Below, piece after piece: positions 1-5,642 of a stretch of 7,586 nt of DNA. Source of the DNA: an uncultured Oceanospirillales bacterium (GTDB taxonomy: Bacteria; Pseudomonadota; Gammaproteobacteria; Pseudomonadales; Litorivicinaceae); assembly GCA_913061245.1 (NCBI GenBank), contig CAJXTO010000068.1, positions 1 through 7,586 on the forward strand, written 5' to 3'. A model generated the notes under the pieces. That model saw only the letters and a program-made list of their open reading frames with translations, made no database searches and was not told where the DNA came from. Position 1 is the stretch's first letter; the number at the start of each line of letters is the position of its first letter. Position numbers and translations under genes: made by a program.

Positions 1-14
1 TACTTTACAAGACG

Positions 15-230
15 ATGAGCCAAGACTCGACTGTCTCTGATCTCGAAATTCGTATCGCATTTTTAGAAGATCAGATTGATGCCCTCAACCGCGAGGTTGT
101 ATCACTCAATCGCGATCGCGATAAACTCACTGAAGAGCTGCATGCATTAGCGACTTTAGTCAGGCCCCTGATCGAACAAATGTCACAACTCGGTGGAGCG
201 GATGACGCCGCACCACCCCCGCATTATTGA
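15..230 (+). CDS. slyX: SlyX family protein
   Basis: A 71-residue protein of the SlyX family, whose biochemical role is not established. It is acidic and mostly helical: residues about 8-57 form a heptad-like coiled coil (leucine/isoleucine at spaced positions, as in DLEIRIAFLEDQIDALN). It ends in the family's hallmark PPPHY. The length matches the usual 70-75 residues, so the gene is complete. Only 14 bases precede the ATG and they show no strong Shine-Dalgarno sequence (AAGACG at best), so the promoter, if close, cannot be judged. The stop is 8 bases before the apt start, which points to one transcript with apt and the nucleosidase. Identification rests on the C-terminal motif plus the coiled coil and is firm; function is unknown. 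Confidence 0.9.
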   Translation: MSQDSTVSDLEIRIAFLEDQIDALNREVVSLNRDRDKLTEELHALATLVRPLIEQMSQLGGADDAAPPPHY

Positions 231-238
231 GGATTCAC

Positions 239-760
239 ATGTCAAACCACTTGGACGCTTGGATACAGACCTATCCAGATTTTCCGAAGCCTGGCATCTT
301 GTTTTACGACATCGCACCCATCATCGAACATCCCGATCGCTTGAGATCGGTCTGTCATTTGATTCGAGATGCGATCGCCGGCTGGACACCAGATGTATTG
401 GTTGGTATCGACTCCCGAGGATTTTTATTTGCAACACCTGTCGCTTTATTGATGGATCTTGGTGTTGTGATGGTCCGCAAGAAAGGAAAACTACCGGGCG
501 ATGTGCGCGAAGAGTCCTATGCGTTGGAGTATGGTGAAGCGACACTTGCTGTTCAAAAGGACCGCGATTTAGCCGGAAAGCGTGTTGTACTCATCGACGA
601 TCTTCTGGCGACTGGCGGCACATTGGCAGCAACCGAAAAGCTTCTTAATGACTCAGGAGCAGAGGTCGTTGGGACGGTCGTGCTCATTGAGCTTGAGTTA
701 CTTAAAGGTCGCGACAATCTGAAAGCACCTGTGAAAAGCTTGCAGGTCTATGATGAGTAA
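239..760 (+). CDS. apt: adenine phosphoribosyltransferase
   Basis: A 173-residue cytosolic purine-salvage enzyme that makes AMP and pyrophosphate from adenine and PRPP. Visible family signatures are the N-terminal adenine-site segment YPDFPKPGILFYDIAP (residues 12-27), GIDSRGFLF (56-64), RKKGKLPG (80-87), the mobile-loop region ESYALEYG (92-99), and the PRPP-binding motif VVLIDDLLATGGT (116-128). The C-terminal ELELLKGRDNL (151-161) is the usual end of the long Apt type. The ATG at 239 is chosen over the in-frame TTG at 227 because GAGG at 229-232 lies 6 bases before it, and because the family starts near here. The gene follows slyX by 8 bases, and its last 8 bases overlap the next gene, a nucleosidase likely to supply adenine. 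It is complete, with no missing key residue seen. Confidence 0.96.
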   Translation: MSNHLDAWIQTYPDFPKPGILFYDIAPIIEHPDRLRSVCHLIRDAIAGWTPDVLVGIDSRGFLFATPVALLMDLGVVMVRKKGKLPGDVREESYALEYGEATLAVQKDRDLAGKRVVLIDDLLATGGTLAATEKLLNDSGAEVVGTVVLIELELLKGRDNLKAPVKSLQVYDE

Positions 761-1319
761 TCAACCCATTACCCCAGACAACACGCTGATCGTTGTCGCG
801 CTCGAGGATGAACTACCAACGCACATGGTGCCTGGCTGGAACGTTCTCTACACCGGGGTTGGCAAGGTCAATGCAGCAATTGCTGCAACAGAAGCAGTAC
901 TTGAAGCACGACCCGTTCATTTGATTAATTACGGCACAGCTGGTGCTCTCAATACAAAAATCACTGGTCTCAATCGCGTCAACCATATTGTTCAGCGGGA
1001 TATGGATGTAAGACCTTTAGGATTTGAGCTAGGCCATACCCCCTTCGATACGACAGGGCATATTGACCTCGGGGGTCCGGGGGTATCGCTTGGAACGGGT
1101 GATCACTTTGTGACCACTCCACCTGAGCTCCTCACCGACATCGTGGATATGGAAGCTTATGCGCTTGCTAAAGTCGCTCGGCTTTTCGAGATCGATTTCC
1201 AATGCTGGAAGTACATCTCAGACAATGCAAACGATGATGCGGCAGATCACTGGGCTGAAAATGTCGCCAAAGGCGCACGCGCTTTTGTTGAGCACGTGAT
1301 CGTACCGCTCAAGAACTAG
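753..1319 (+). CDS. PNP/UDP-family nucleosidase, probably 5'-methylthioadenosine/S-adenosylhomocysteine type
   Basis: A 188-residue member of the purine nucleoside phosphorylase/nucleosidase fold, probably splitting methylthioadenosine or a similar adenosine derivative to adenine. Residues matching known MTA/SAH nucleosidases are VALEDEL near the N terminus (E20 would be the water-activating Glu), NYGTAGAL (59-66), TGDHF in mid-protein, DMEAYALA (M133/E134, ribose contacts) and YISDNAND (D157, the general acid). The usual length is about 230 residues; the shortening falls between the strand after GTAG and the DMEA segment, where a helix is missing. Two start codons abut at 750 and 753; 753 is preferred because AGG at 744-746 is then 6 bases away. 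It overlaps apt by 8 bases, which suggests coupling and a joint role in adenine salvage. Substrate is inferred; futalosine or another adenosine compound is possible. Confidence 0.8.
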   Translation: MSNQPITPDNTLIVVALEDELPTHMVPGWNVLYTGVGKVNAAIAATEAVLEARPVHLINYGTAGALNTKITGLNRVNHIVQRDMDVRPLGFELGHTPFDTTGHIDLGGPGVSLGTGDHFVTTPPELLTDIVDMEAYALAKVARLFEIDFQCWKYISDNANDDAADHWAENVAKGARAFVEHVIVPLKN

Positions 1320-2332
1320 GCTTTTCTCAACTTTTGAGCCTCAAGCTCACGTTGTTTTTCTTTCTGTAATGCGCGCGCTTGGCGAGCAGCCTCTTGACGC
1401 TCTTTGACAGCCTGCGCATCCATCCCGACATGGCGTTCGCCACGCGATTCAGCCAACTCAATCTGATGCTGACGCATCCGATAGCGTTCCTTTTGTGCCT
1501 CTGAGTGCTCGTCCATACAGTGATGACACTGAACGCCCATCACAAACTCAGGGCGTTGCTTGTCCTCTTCCGTGATGGGACGACGACACGCATGACACTG
1601 GTCAAATTCACCGGGCTCAAGCTTGTGGTTGACGGTGACTCGGTTATCAAATACGAAGCACTCACCTTCCCAAGTACTTTCGGTATGCGGGACTTCTTCG
1701 AAGTAGTTCAAAACACCACCTTTCAGGTGATAGACCTCTTCAAAACCCTGCTCAAGGAGATAGCTTGTCGATTTTTCACAGCGAATTCCGCCGGTACAAA
1801 ACATGGCTACCTTTTTGTGTTTCTTAGGATCTAGGTTTTGCGCAACCCACTCAGGAAACTCACGGAAGGTTTTTGTTTCTGGATTAATCGCGCCCTTAAA
1901 CGTGCCCACTTCGTACTCGTAATCATTTCGGGTATCGATCGTCACAGTCTCTGGATCGAGAATCAGGTCATTCCAGTCCTCTGGCTTCACATATCTCCCG
2001 ACCTTCATTTTCGGGCTAATACCGGGAACGCCTAAAGTCACAATCTCTTTCTTCAACTTCACTTTCATGCGATAGAAAGGAATACCATCCGCATCCATGA
2101 GCGACTCTTTGTACTCAAGATTATTAAAGCGGCCATCGGACTCAAGCCACGTTTTTACAGCATCGATACCCTCACGCGATCCAGCAATGGTTCCATTGAT
2201 TCCCTCTGCCGCTAACAACAACGTACCCCGAACACCATGCGACATGCAGGTATCCAGAAGCGGTTCACGGAGCGATTGATAATCGGGAAGTTCAACAAAT
2301 TGATAGAGAGCAGCAACAACCAGCTGATTCAT
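1316..2332 (-). CDS. trhO: tRNA uridine(34) hydroxylase, rhodanese-like (TrhO/YceA, UPF0176)
   Basis: A 338-residue cytosolic enzyme of the TrhO/YceA family, which hydroxylates U34 of certain tRNAs to 5-hydroxyuridine using oxygen, the first step towards cmo5U or mcmo5U. The N-terminal domain (about 1-100) carries the family segment GTLLLAAEGINGTIAG (36-51). A rhodanese domain follows (about 115-215), with IDTRNDYE and the active loop CTGGIRC; C179 is the likely catalytic cysteine. Residues 246-272 hold CHAC and CHHC pairs that could bind zinc. The C terminus is a charged helical tail rich in Arg, Gln and Glu. The start is an ATG with AAGGA six bases upstream, lying inside the end of bolA; the bolA TAA shares one base with this ATG (TAATG), so the two are probably translationally coupled. 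The 3' end overlaps the convergent nucleosidase by 4 bases. Confidence 0.95.
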   Translation of the reverse strand: MNQLVVAALYQFVELPDYQSLREPLLDTCMSHGVRGTLLLAAEGINGTIAGSREGIDAVKTWLESDGRFNNLEYKESLMDADGIPFYRMKVKLKKEIVTLGVPGISPKMKVGRYVKPEDWNDLILDPETVTIDTRNDYEYEVGTFKGAINPETKTFREFPEWVAQNLDPKKHKKVAMFCTGGIRCEKSTSYLLEQGFEEVYHLKGGVLNYFEEVPHTESTWEGECFVFDNRVTVNHKLEPGEFDQCHACRRPITEEDKQRPEFVMGVQCHHCMDEHSEAQKERYRMRQHQIELAESRGERHVGMDAQAVKERQEAARQARALQKEKQRELEAQKLRKA

Positions 2333-2649
2333 TATGCATCCTTTTTCATTCCACCCTTACATGGCGGCGATGTCAGCCGCTCAGGGTTTTGATTCCATTC
2401 AGATTCTGTAAAACACTGCATTGCCAGTGCGTGTACGCCCTGCTTCAAAGCCTCGTCGGCTGCTTTGTAAACCAATTGGTGACGTTTGACACGCGATAAT
2501 CCATCGAATATGTCCGACACGATAACCAGCCGAAAATGCGTTTCAGAATTCTTGGGCACATTATGCCCATGACTCTCATTTTCCAACTCAAAAAATGAAG
2601 GATTGATGTCTTGAATCAAGGATTCGCGAAGTAAAGTTTCTAATTTCAT
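2332..2649 (-). CDS. bolA: BolA family protein
   Basis: A 105-residue BolA protein. In this family BolA partners monothiol glutaredoxins to bind [2Fe-2S] clusters and also acts in stress and morphology control. The sequence shows the class II KH-like core: ELENESHGHNVP (21-32), SETHFRLVIVSD (35-46), the RVKRHQLVY helix (53-61) and GVHALAMQCFTESEW (71-85) with the conserved His73. The end SPPCKGG matches the tail of true BolA proteins rather than the shorter IbaG type. Gene and product are full length. The start ATG has no Shine-Dalgarno sequence before it (ATTAGCTC), while a TATAAT lies only 6 bases away, which hints at a leaderless message. trhO follows directly with a one-base overlap, so the pair forms a small operon. 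Confidence 0.93.
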   Translation of the reverse strand: MKLETLLRESLIQDINPSFFELENESHGHNVPKNSETHFRLVIVSDIFDGLSRVKRHQLVYKAADEALKQGVHALAMQCFTESEWNQNPERLTSPPCKGGMKKDA

Positions 2650-2655
2650 GAGCTA

Positions 2656-2661
2656 ATTATA
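2656..2661 (-). promoter_or_regulatory. candidate -10 element of the bolA promoter
   Basis: A perfect TATAAT on the minus strand, six bases before the bolA ATG. Transcription from it would begin at or within a base or two of the start codon, giving a leaderless or nearly leaderless mRNA. I see no good -35 hexamer at 16-18 bases upstream (the sequence there is close to CGCGTA) and no TG extension, so an activator or alternative sigma factor might be needed. The site is AT-rich and could be a chance match. Confidence 0.35.
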
Positions 2662-2711
2662 CTGAACTCAAAGCACGTTACGCGATCTTTAATCCCAAGG
2701 ATTGAAAAACA

Positions 2712-2861
2712 TCAATCTCTTTGATCTAGCCGGCTCCAATCTAAGTCACCATCCCACTGAAGTTTTCCTTTCAGCTCTCTAATCCGACTTTGCTTTTTAA
2801 GCCGGATCAATGTTTTTAGAGGCAGATCTACCTTATTGAAGCGGAGACATATCAGTTGGTT
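2712..2861 (-). pseudogene. remnant of a VapB-type antitoxin gene (C-terminal part)
   Basis: A start-less reading frame of 49 codons ending in TGA at 2714-2712. Its translation ends in VDLPLKTLIRLKKQ, then RIRELKGKLQWDGDLD and a short charged tail. This closely fits the C terminus of VapB family antitoxins (PF09957-like), which typically read as EAVxxAL..LIRLKKQ..IR.LRGKLxWEGDLD. The upstream residues LICLRFNK resemble a damaged form of the usual LTGLKTKK segment. The N-terminal DNA-binding part and any ATG are absent; the frame runs back through a hydrophobic stretch into the 3' end of rfbB. An ATG overlaps the TGA (TGATG), as in intact vapBC pairs, but it opens only a 7-codon frame with no PIN-domain start. 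I infer a decayed toxin-antitoxin locus. The match is made from memory of the family, not by a search. Confidence 0.6.
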
Positions 2862-2922
2862 AACAAATAAACAAAGCAGAAAAATAAAAGATGCAGAAAT
2901 TAGTGCACCGATGAATGAAAAC

Positions 2923-3993
2923 TTAAAGAGTGCCTAACCGCTGTCCTTGATACGCACCACTTCTGACACGTTGCCACCAAGTCTCGTTAGCGAGGAACCA
3001 ATCAACCGTTTTGGCGAGACCTGTTTCGAATGTCTCTACAGGTATCCAACCAAGTGTTGCCTCAATTTTGGATGCATCGATTGCGTAGCGTTTGTCATGA
3101 CCAGGGCGATCAGTCACAAAAGTGATCAGCTCCCGAAAGCTCTCTATTCCGCTAGGCTTATCGACAATTCGCTGGTCTAACAAATCACACAGCGTCTCAA
3201 CCACATGTAAGTTGGTTTTCTCATTATGGCCACCGATGTTGTAGGTCTCTCCGATCTCACCCTCGAATACAACTTTGACAAGAGCACGCGCGTGGTCCTC
3301 GACATACAGCCAATCTCTGATTTGATCACCCTGTCCATAGACTGGAATTGGCTTGCCCTCGATAGCATTCAGGATCGCAAGCGGAATGAGTTTTTCGGGA
3401 AAATGATAGGGGCCATAGTTATTGGAGCAGTTAGTCACCACCACAGGCAATCCGTAAGTTCGGTACCATGCACGCACCAAGTGATCGCTCGAGGCTTTGG
3501 ATGCAGAATATGGCGAGCTTGGCTGATACGGTGTCTCTTCAGTAAAAAGATCATCAACGCCGTGCAGATCACCATACACCTCGTCTGTCGAGATATGGTG
3601 AAACCGGAAGCTGTCGCGCGCTGTCGGTTGCAGACGATCCAAGTACTGCCGGGTCACTTCAAGCAACGTATAGGTTCCAACAATGTTGGTTTCGATGAAT
3701 GCGGCCGGTCCGTCAATCGATCGATCGACATGACTCTCAGCTGCCAGGTGCATTACATGAGTCGGTTGAAACTCCGCAAAGAGATTTGTCAGCGTCTCCC
3801 GATCACAAATGTCAGTTTGAGCGAATCGATATCGTGGTGAATTAGAGACAGAGGCCAGGGACTCCAAGTTACCTGCATAGGTCAACTTATCGACATTGAG
3901 CACCTCGTATTCTGTCGCTTCAATCAGATGACGCACAACCGCTGAACCAATAAATCCAGCACCACCTGTGACAAGGACCCGTCTTTCTGTCAT
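2923..3993 (-). CDS. rfbB: dTDP-glucose 4,6-dehydratase
   Basis: A 356-residue cytosolic enzyme (RmlB/RfbB) that turns dTDP-glucose into dTDP-4-keto-6-deoxyglucose, the second step to dTDP-rhamnose and other deoxysugars of surface polysaccharides. It is an extended short-chain dehydrogenase: NAD-binding TGGAGFIG (9-16), HLAAESHVDRSIDGP (82-96), the dehydratase signature STDEVYG (135-141, with D137 and E138 as likely catalytic acids), and YSASK (162-166, the Tyr/Lys pair). Substrate-site segments follow: NCSNNYGPYHFPEKLIP (188-204) and the DWLYVEDH segment (227-234). Length matches the family, so it is complete. Its ATG overlaps the sthA stop by 4 bases (ATGA), with only a weak GGGT before it. 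No rfbA, rfbC or rfbD partner is in the window; an antitoxin remnant lies downstream instead. Confidence 0.96.
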   Translation of the reverse strand: MTERRVLVTGGAGFIGSAVVRHLIEATEYEVLNVDKLTYAGNLESLASVSNSPRYRFAQTDICDRETLTNLFAEFQPTHVMHLAAESHVDRSIDGPAAFIETNIVGTYTLLEVTRQYLDRLQPTARDSFRFHHISTDEVYGDLHGVDDLFTEETPYQPSSPYSASKASSDHLVRAWYRTYGLPVVVTNCSNNYGPYHFPEKLIPLAILNAIEGKPIPVYGQGDQIRDWLYVEDHARALVKVVFEGEIGETYNIGGHNEKTNLHVVETLCDLLDQRIVDKPSGIESFRELITFVTDRPGHDKRYAIDASKIEATLGWIPVETFETGLAKTVDWFLANETWWQRVRSGAYQGQRLGTL

Positions 3994-5372
3994 GAGACCC
4001 GATTCAATCCGTTAATTGCCGCTACCCGATACGCTTCAGCCATAGTGGGATAATTAAAAGTTGTATTGGCAAAAAATGCGAGGGAATTGGCTGCACCTGA
4101 CTGTTTCATGATGGCCTGTCCGATATGCACAATCTCAGATGCCTGATCACCAAAACAATGCACACCTAAGATCTCAAGTGTGTCGCGGTTGAAGAGGATT
4201 TTCAGCATGCCCACCGATTCATTGGTGATTTGCGCTCGCGCGATATCCTTGAATAACGCCTGCCCAACTTCATAAGGGACTTTCTCGTCGGTCAATTCAC
4301 GTTCAGTTTTACCCACTGATGAGATTTCCGGAATGGTGTAGATCCCTGTAGGAACATCATCAACAAAGTTAAATGGACGACTCAAGAAATCATTGGCTGC
4401 ATTTCGACCTTGATCATAGGATGCCGAGGCGAGCGATGGCCAACCGACGACATCACCCGCAGCATAGATGTGTGGTACTTCAGTTCGGTATTGCGCATCA
4501 ACGGTGATTTGCCCTCGCTTATCCGATGACAACCCTGCCGCTTCCAAATTCAATTCATCGGTATTTCCGGTCCGCCCGTTACACCACAAAAGCGCATCAC
4601 CCTTAATCTTCTTACCGCTCTTTAAAGACAACTCAAGGCCTGACTCAGTCATCGAAATATCGGCAAATTCCTCATGATGACGAATCACAACACCTGAATC
4701 TCTAAAGTAATAGGACAACGCATCGGTGATTTCATCATCCAAGAACGACAACAACCGGTCACGGGTATTAATCAAATCCACTTTCAGTCCAAGACCATTA
4801 AAAATGGACGCATATTCGCAGCCGATGACACCTGCGCCATAAATGATCAAATGCCGCGGCGTATGATCCATTTCTAAGATGGTATCTGAGTCGTAAATTC
4901 GTGCGCTTGTGAAATCGAGAAACTCAGGCCGATAGGGGCGAGAGCCCGTCGCGATCAAAATGGTTTCTGCACGATACAGTTCATCGCCCTGCTCTTGGCT
5001 GACTTTGACGGTATGTGGATCAACAAAACTCGCAGTCCCGTGCACCACGGTGACATGATTACGCGCATAGAACTTCGAGCGCATACGAACCTGTGATGAC
5101 ACCACGCGATTCGCTGTTTCAAGTACATGTGGATAAGGCAACCACCGGGGTTCTGAGATTTCCCGAAACATCGGATTGGTGTTGAAGTCGATCATCTGCT
5201 TGACCGCCTCACGTAGTGCTTTTGATGGGATGGTTCCTTTGTGCGTGCAGTTGCCACCCACTTGTGGCCGTTGATCCACGACCACCACACTCTTTCCCTG
5301 TTTTGACGCGTTCATGGCGCCGGCTTCACCGGCAGGACCAGCCCCTAGGACCAGTACATCAACGTCAATCAC
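3990..5372 (-). CDS. sthA: soluble pyridine nucleotide transhydrogenase (Si-specific NAD(P)+ transhydrogenase)
   Basis: A 460-residue FAD enzyme that transfers hydride between NADPH and NAD+ in the cytosol, mainly turning surplus NADPH into NADH. It belongs to the disulfide-oxidoreductase family: FAD-binding GAGPAG (10-15), NAD(P)-binding GAGVIG (179-184), second FAD motif YAAGDVVG (303-310), and a dimerisation domain with GIYTIPEISSVG (343-354) and FNYPTMAEAYR. As in known SthA proteins the redox-active CX4C pair is incomplete: CTHKGT keeps C42 but has Thr at the second position, which separates it from lipoamide dehydrogenase or mercuric reductase. The start is GTG, directly after the nqrM TGA (TGAGTG), with AAGGAG 8 bases upstream inside nqrM. 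It overlaps rfbB by 4 bases. Placement next to nqr genes fits supply of NADH to the Na+ pump. Confidence 0.96.
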   Translation of the reverse strand: MIDVDVLVLGAGPAGEAGAMNASKQGKSVVVVDQRPQVGGNCTHKGTIPSKALREAVKQMIDFNTNPMFREISEPRWLPYPHVLETANRVVSSQVRMRSKFYARNHVTVVHGTASFVDPHTVKVSQEQGDELYRAETILIATGSRPYRPEFLDFTSARIYDSDTILEMDHTPRHLIIYGAGVIGCEYASIFNGLGLKVDLINTRDRLLSFLDDEITDALSYYFRDSGVVIRHHEEFADISMTESGLELSLKSGKKIKGDALLWCNGRTGNTDELNLEAAGLSSDKRGQITVDAQYRTEVPHIYAAGDVVGWPSLASASYDQGRNAANDFLSRPFNFVDDVPTGIYTIPEISSVGKTERELTDEKVPYEVGQALFKDIARAQITNESVGMLKILFNRDTLEILGVHCFGDQASEIVHIGQAIMKQSGAANSLAFFANTTFNYPTMAEAYRVAAINGLNRVS

Positions 5373-5642
5373 TCACGACACTCCTTTTAAGTCATCCTTG
5401 ATACGCGATTTCGATGCATCGCGGAACGACGCGGTTCCAACAACACTCTTGTCATTGATTGCTGCTTCGCACTTGGCTGGGTCATCGCCACAGATCGCGC
5501 ACTCGCCATCTTCACCATTGACTCGACCAATCCCACCACAACTTCCTGTGATTGGACGGCGGCCCATAATCACGCCAATGGCCATGATCGCGACCAAAAA
5601 TGCGAACACACCAAATACTGTGAGAAATAAACCTAAATTCAT
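5373..5642 (-). CDS. nqrM: Na+-NQR maturation protein NqrM
   Basis: An 89-residue small membrane protein of the NqrM (DUF539) family, needed in known species to assemble the metal centre of the Na+-translocating NADH:quinone reductase, probably by delivering iron to the NqrD/NqrE cysteines. Residues about 4-26 form one transmembrane helix, followed by GRRPITGSCGG and a short cysteine-rich region: C35, C48, C51 and C58, the four expected metal ligands. The C-terminal 30 residues are charged and probably cytosolic. The ATG overlaps the apbE stop by 4 bases (ATGA), and AGGAG lies 7 bases upstream, so translation is likely coupled to apbE. The gene ends exactly where sthA starts. Length and context both fit the family; confidence is high. 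Confidence 0.93.
   Translation of the reverse strand: MNLGLFLTVFGVFAFLVAIMAIGVIMGRRPITGSCGGIGRVNGEDGECAICGDDPAKCEAAINDKSVVGTASFRDASKSRIKDDLKGVS

Larger units (their letters stand above)
2650..2922. other. AT-rich intergenic region between rfbB and bolA
   Basis: A 273-base gap, the only sizeable non-coding stretch in the window. From its bolA end it holds the candidate bolA -10 element, about 50 bases with no recognisable signal, the antitoxin remnant at 2712-2861, and a T-rich (minus strand) segment at 2862-2922 that would encode only hydrophobic residues without a start codon. No RNA gene and no convincing terminator for rfbB is visible. A 6-base inverted repeat (GATTGA at 2700-2705, TCAATC at 2712-2717) is present but lacks a U-tract. 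Confidence 0.6.

Noticed and set aside
110..121. 12-base palindrome TCGCGATCGCGA in slyX
   Set aside because: It encodes ordinary slyX codons (NRDRD), is not repeated in the same form in the window, and has no sign of being a site with a function.
193..537. 114-codon plus-strand frame overlapping slyX and apt
   Set aside because: It overlaps both the SlyX tail and the Apt core in another frame, and its Arg- and Cys-rich translation matches nothing I know.
1318..1343. Possible hairpin terminator (AGGCT ... AGCCT, with inner CTCAA/TTGAG)
   Set aside because: The two stems compete for the same bases, the pairs are few and AT-rich, and no U-tract follows.
1505..2279. Plus-strand open frames inside trhO
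   Set aside because: They are antisense to a full-length, motif-rich trhO and have no recognisable product or ribosome site.
2700..2717. Inverted repeat GATTGA/TCAATC upstream of bolA
   Set aside because: Only 6 AT-rich pairs with a 6-base loop and no U-tract; part of it is the end of the antitoxin remnant. Too weak to call an operator or terminator.
2862..2922. Hydrophobic stretch that could be a small membrane protein upstream of the antitoxin remnant
   Set aside because: There is no start codon or ribosome site, the frame runs on into rfbB, and T-rich DNA yields Phe/Leu runs by chance.
3226..3840. Long plus-strand open frame (204 codons) inside rfbB
   Set aside because: It is antisense to a gene with clear RfbB motifs throughout, and its translation shows no domain, only the arbitrary composition expected from the opposite strand.
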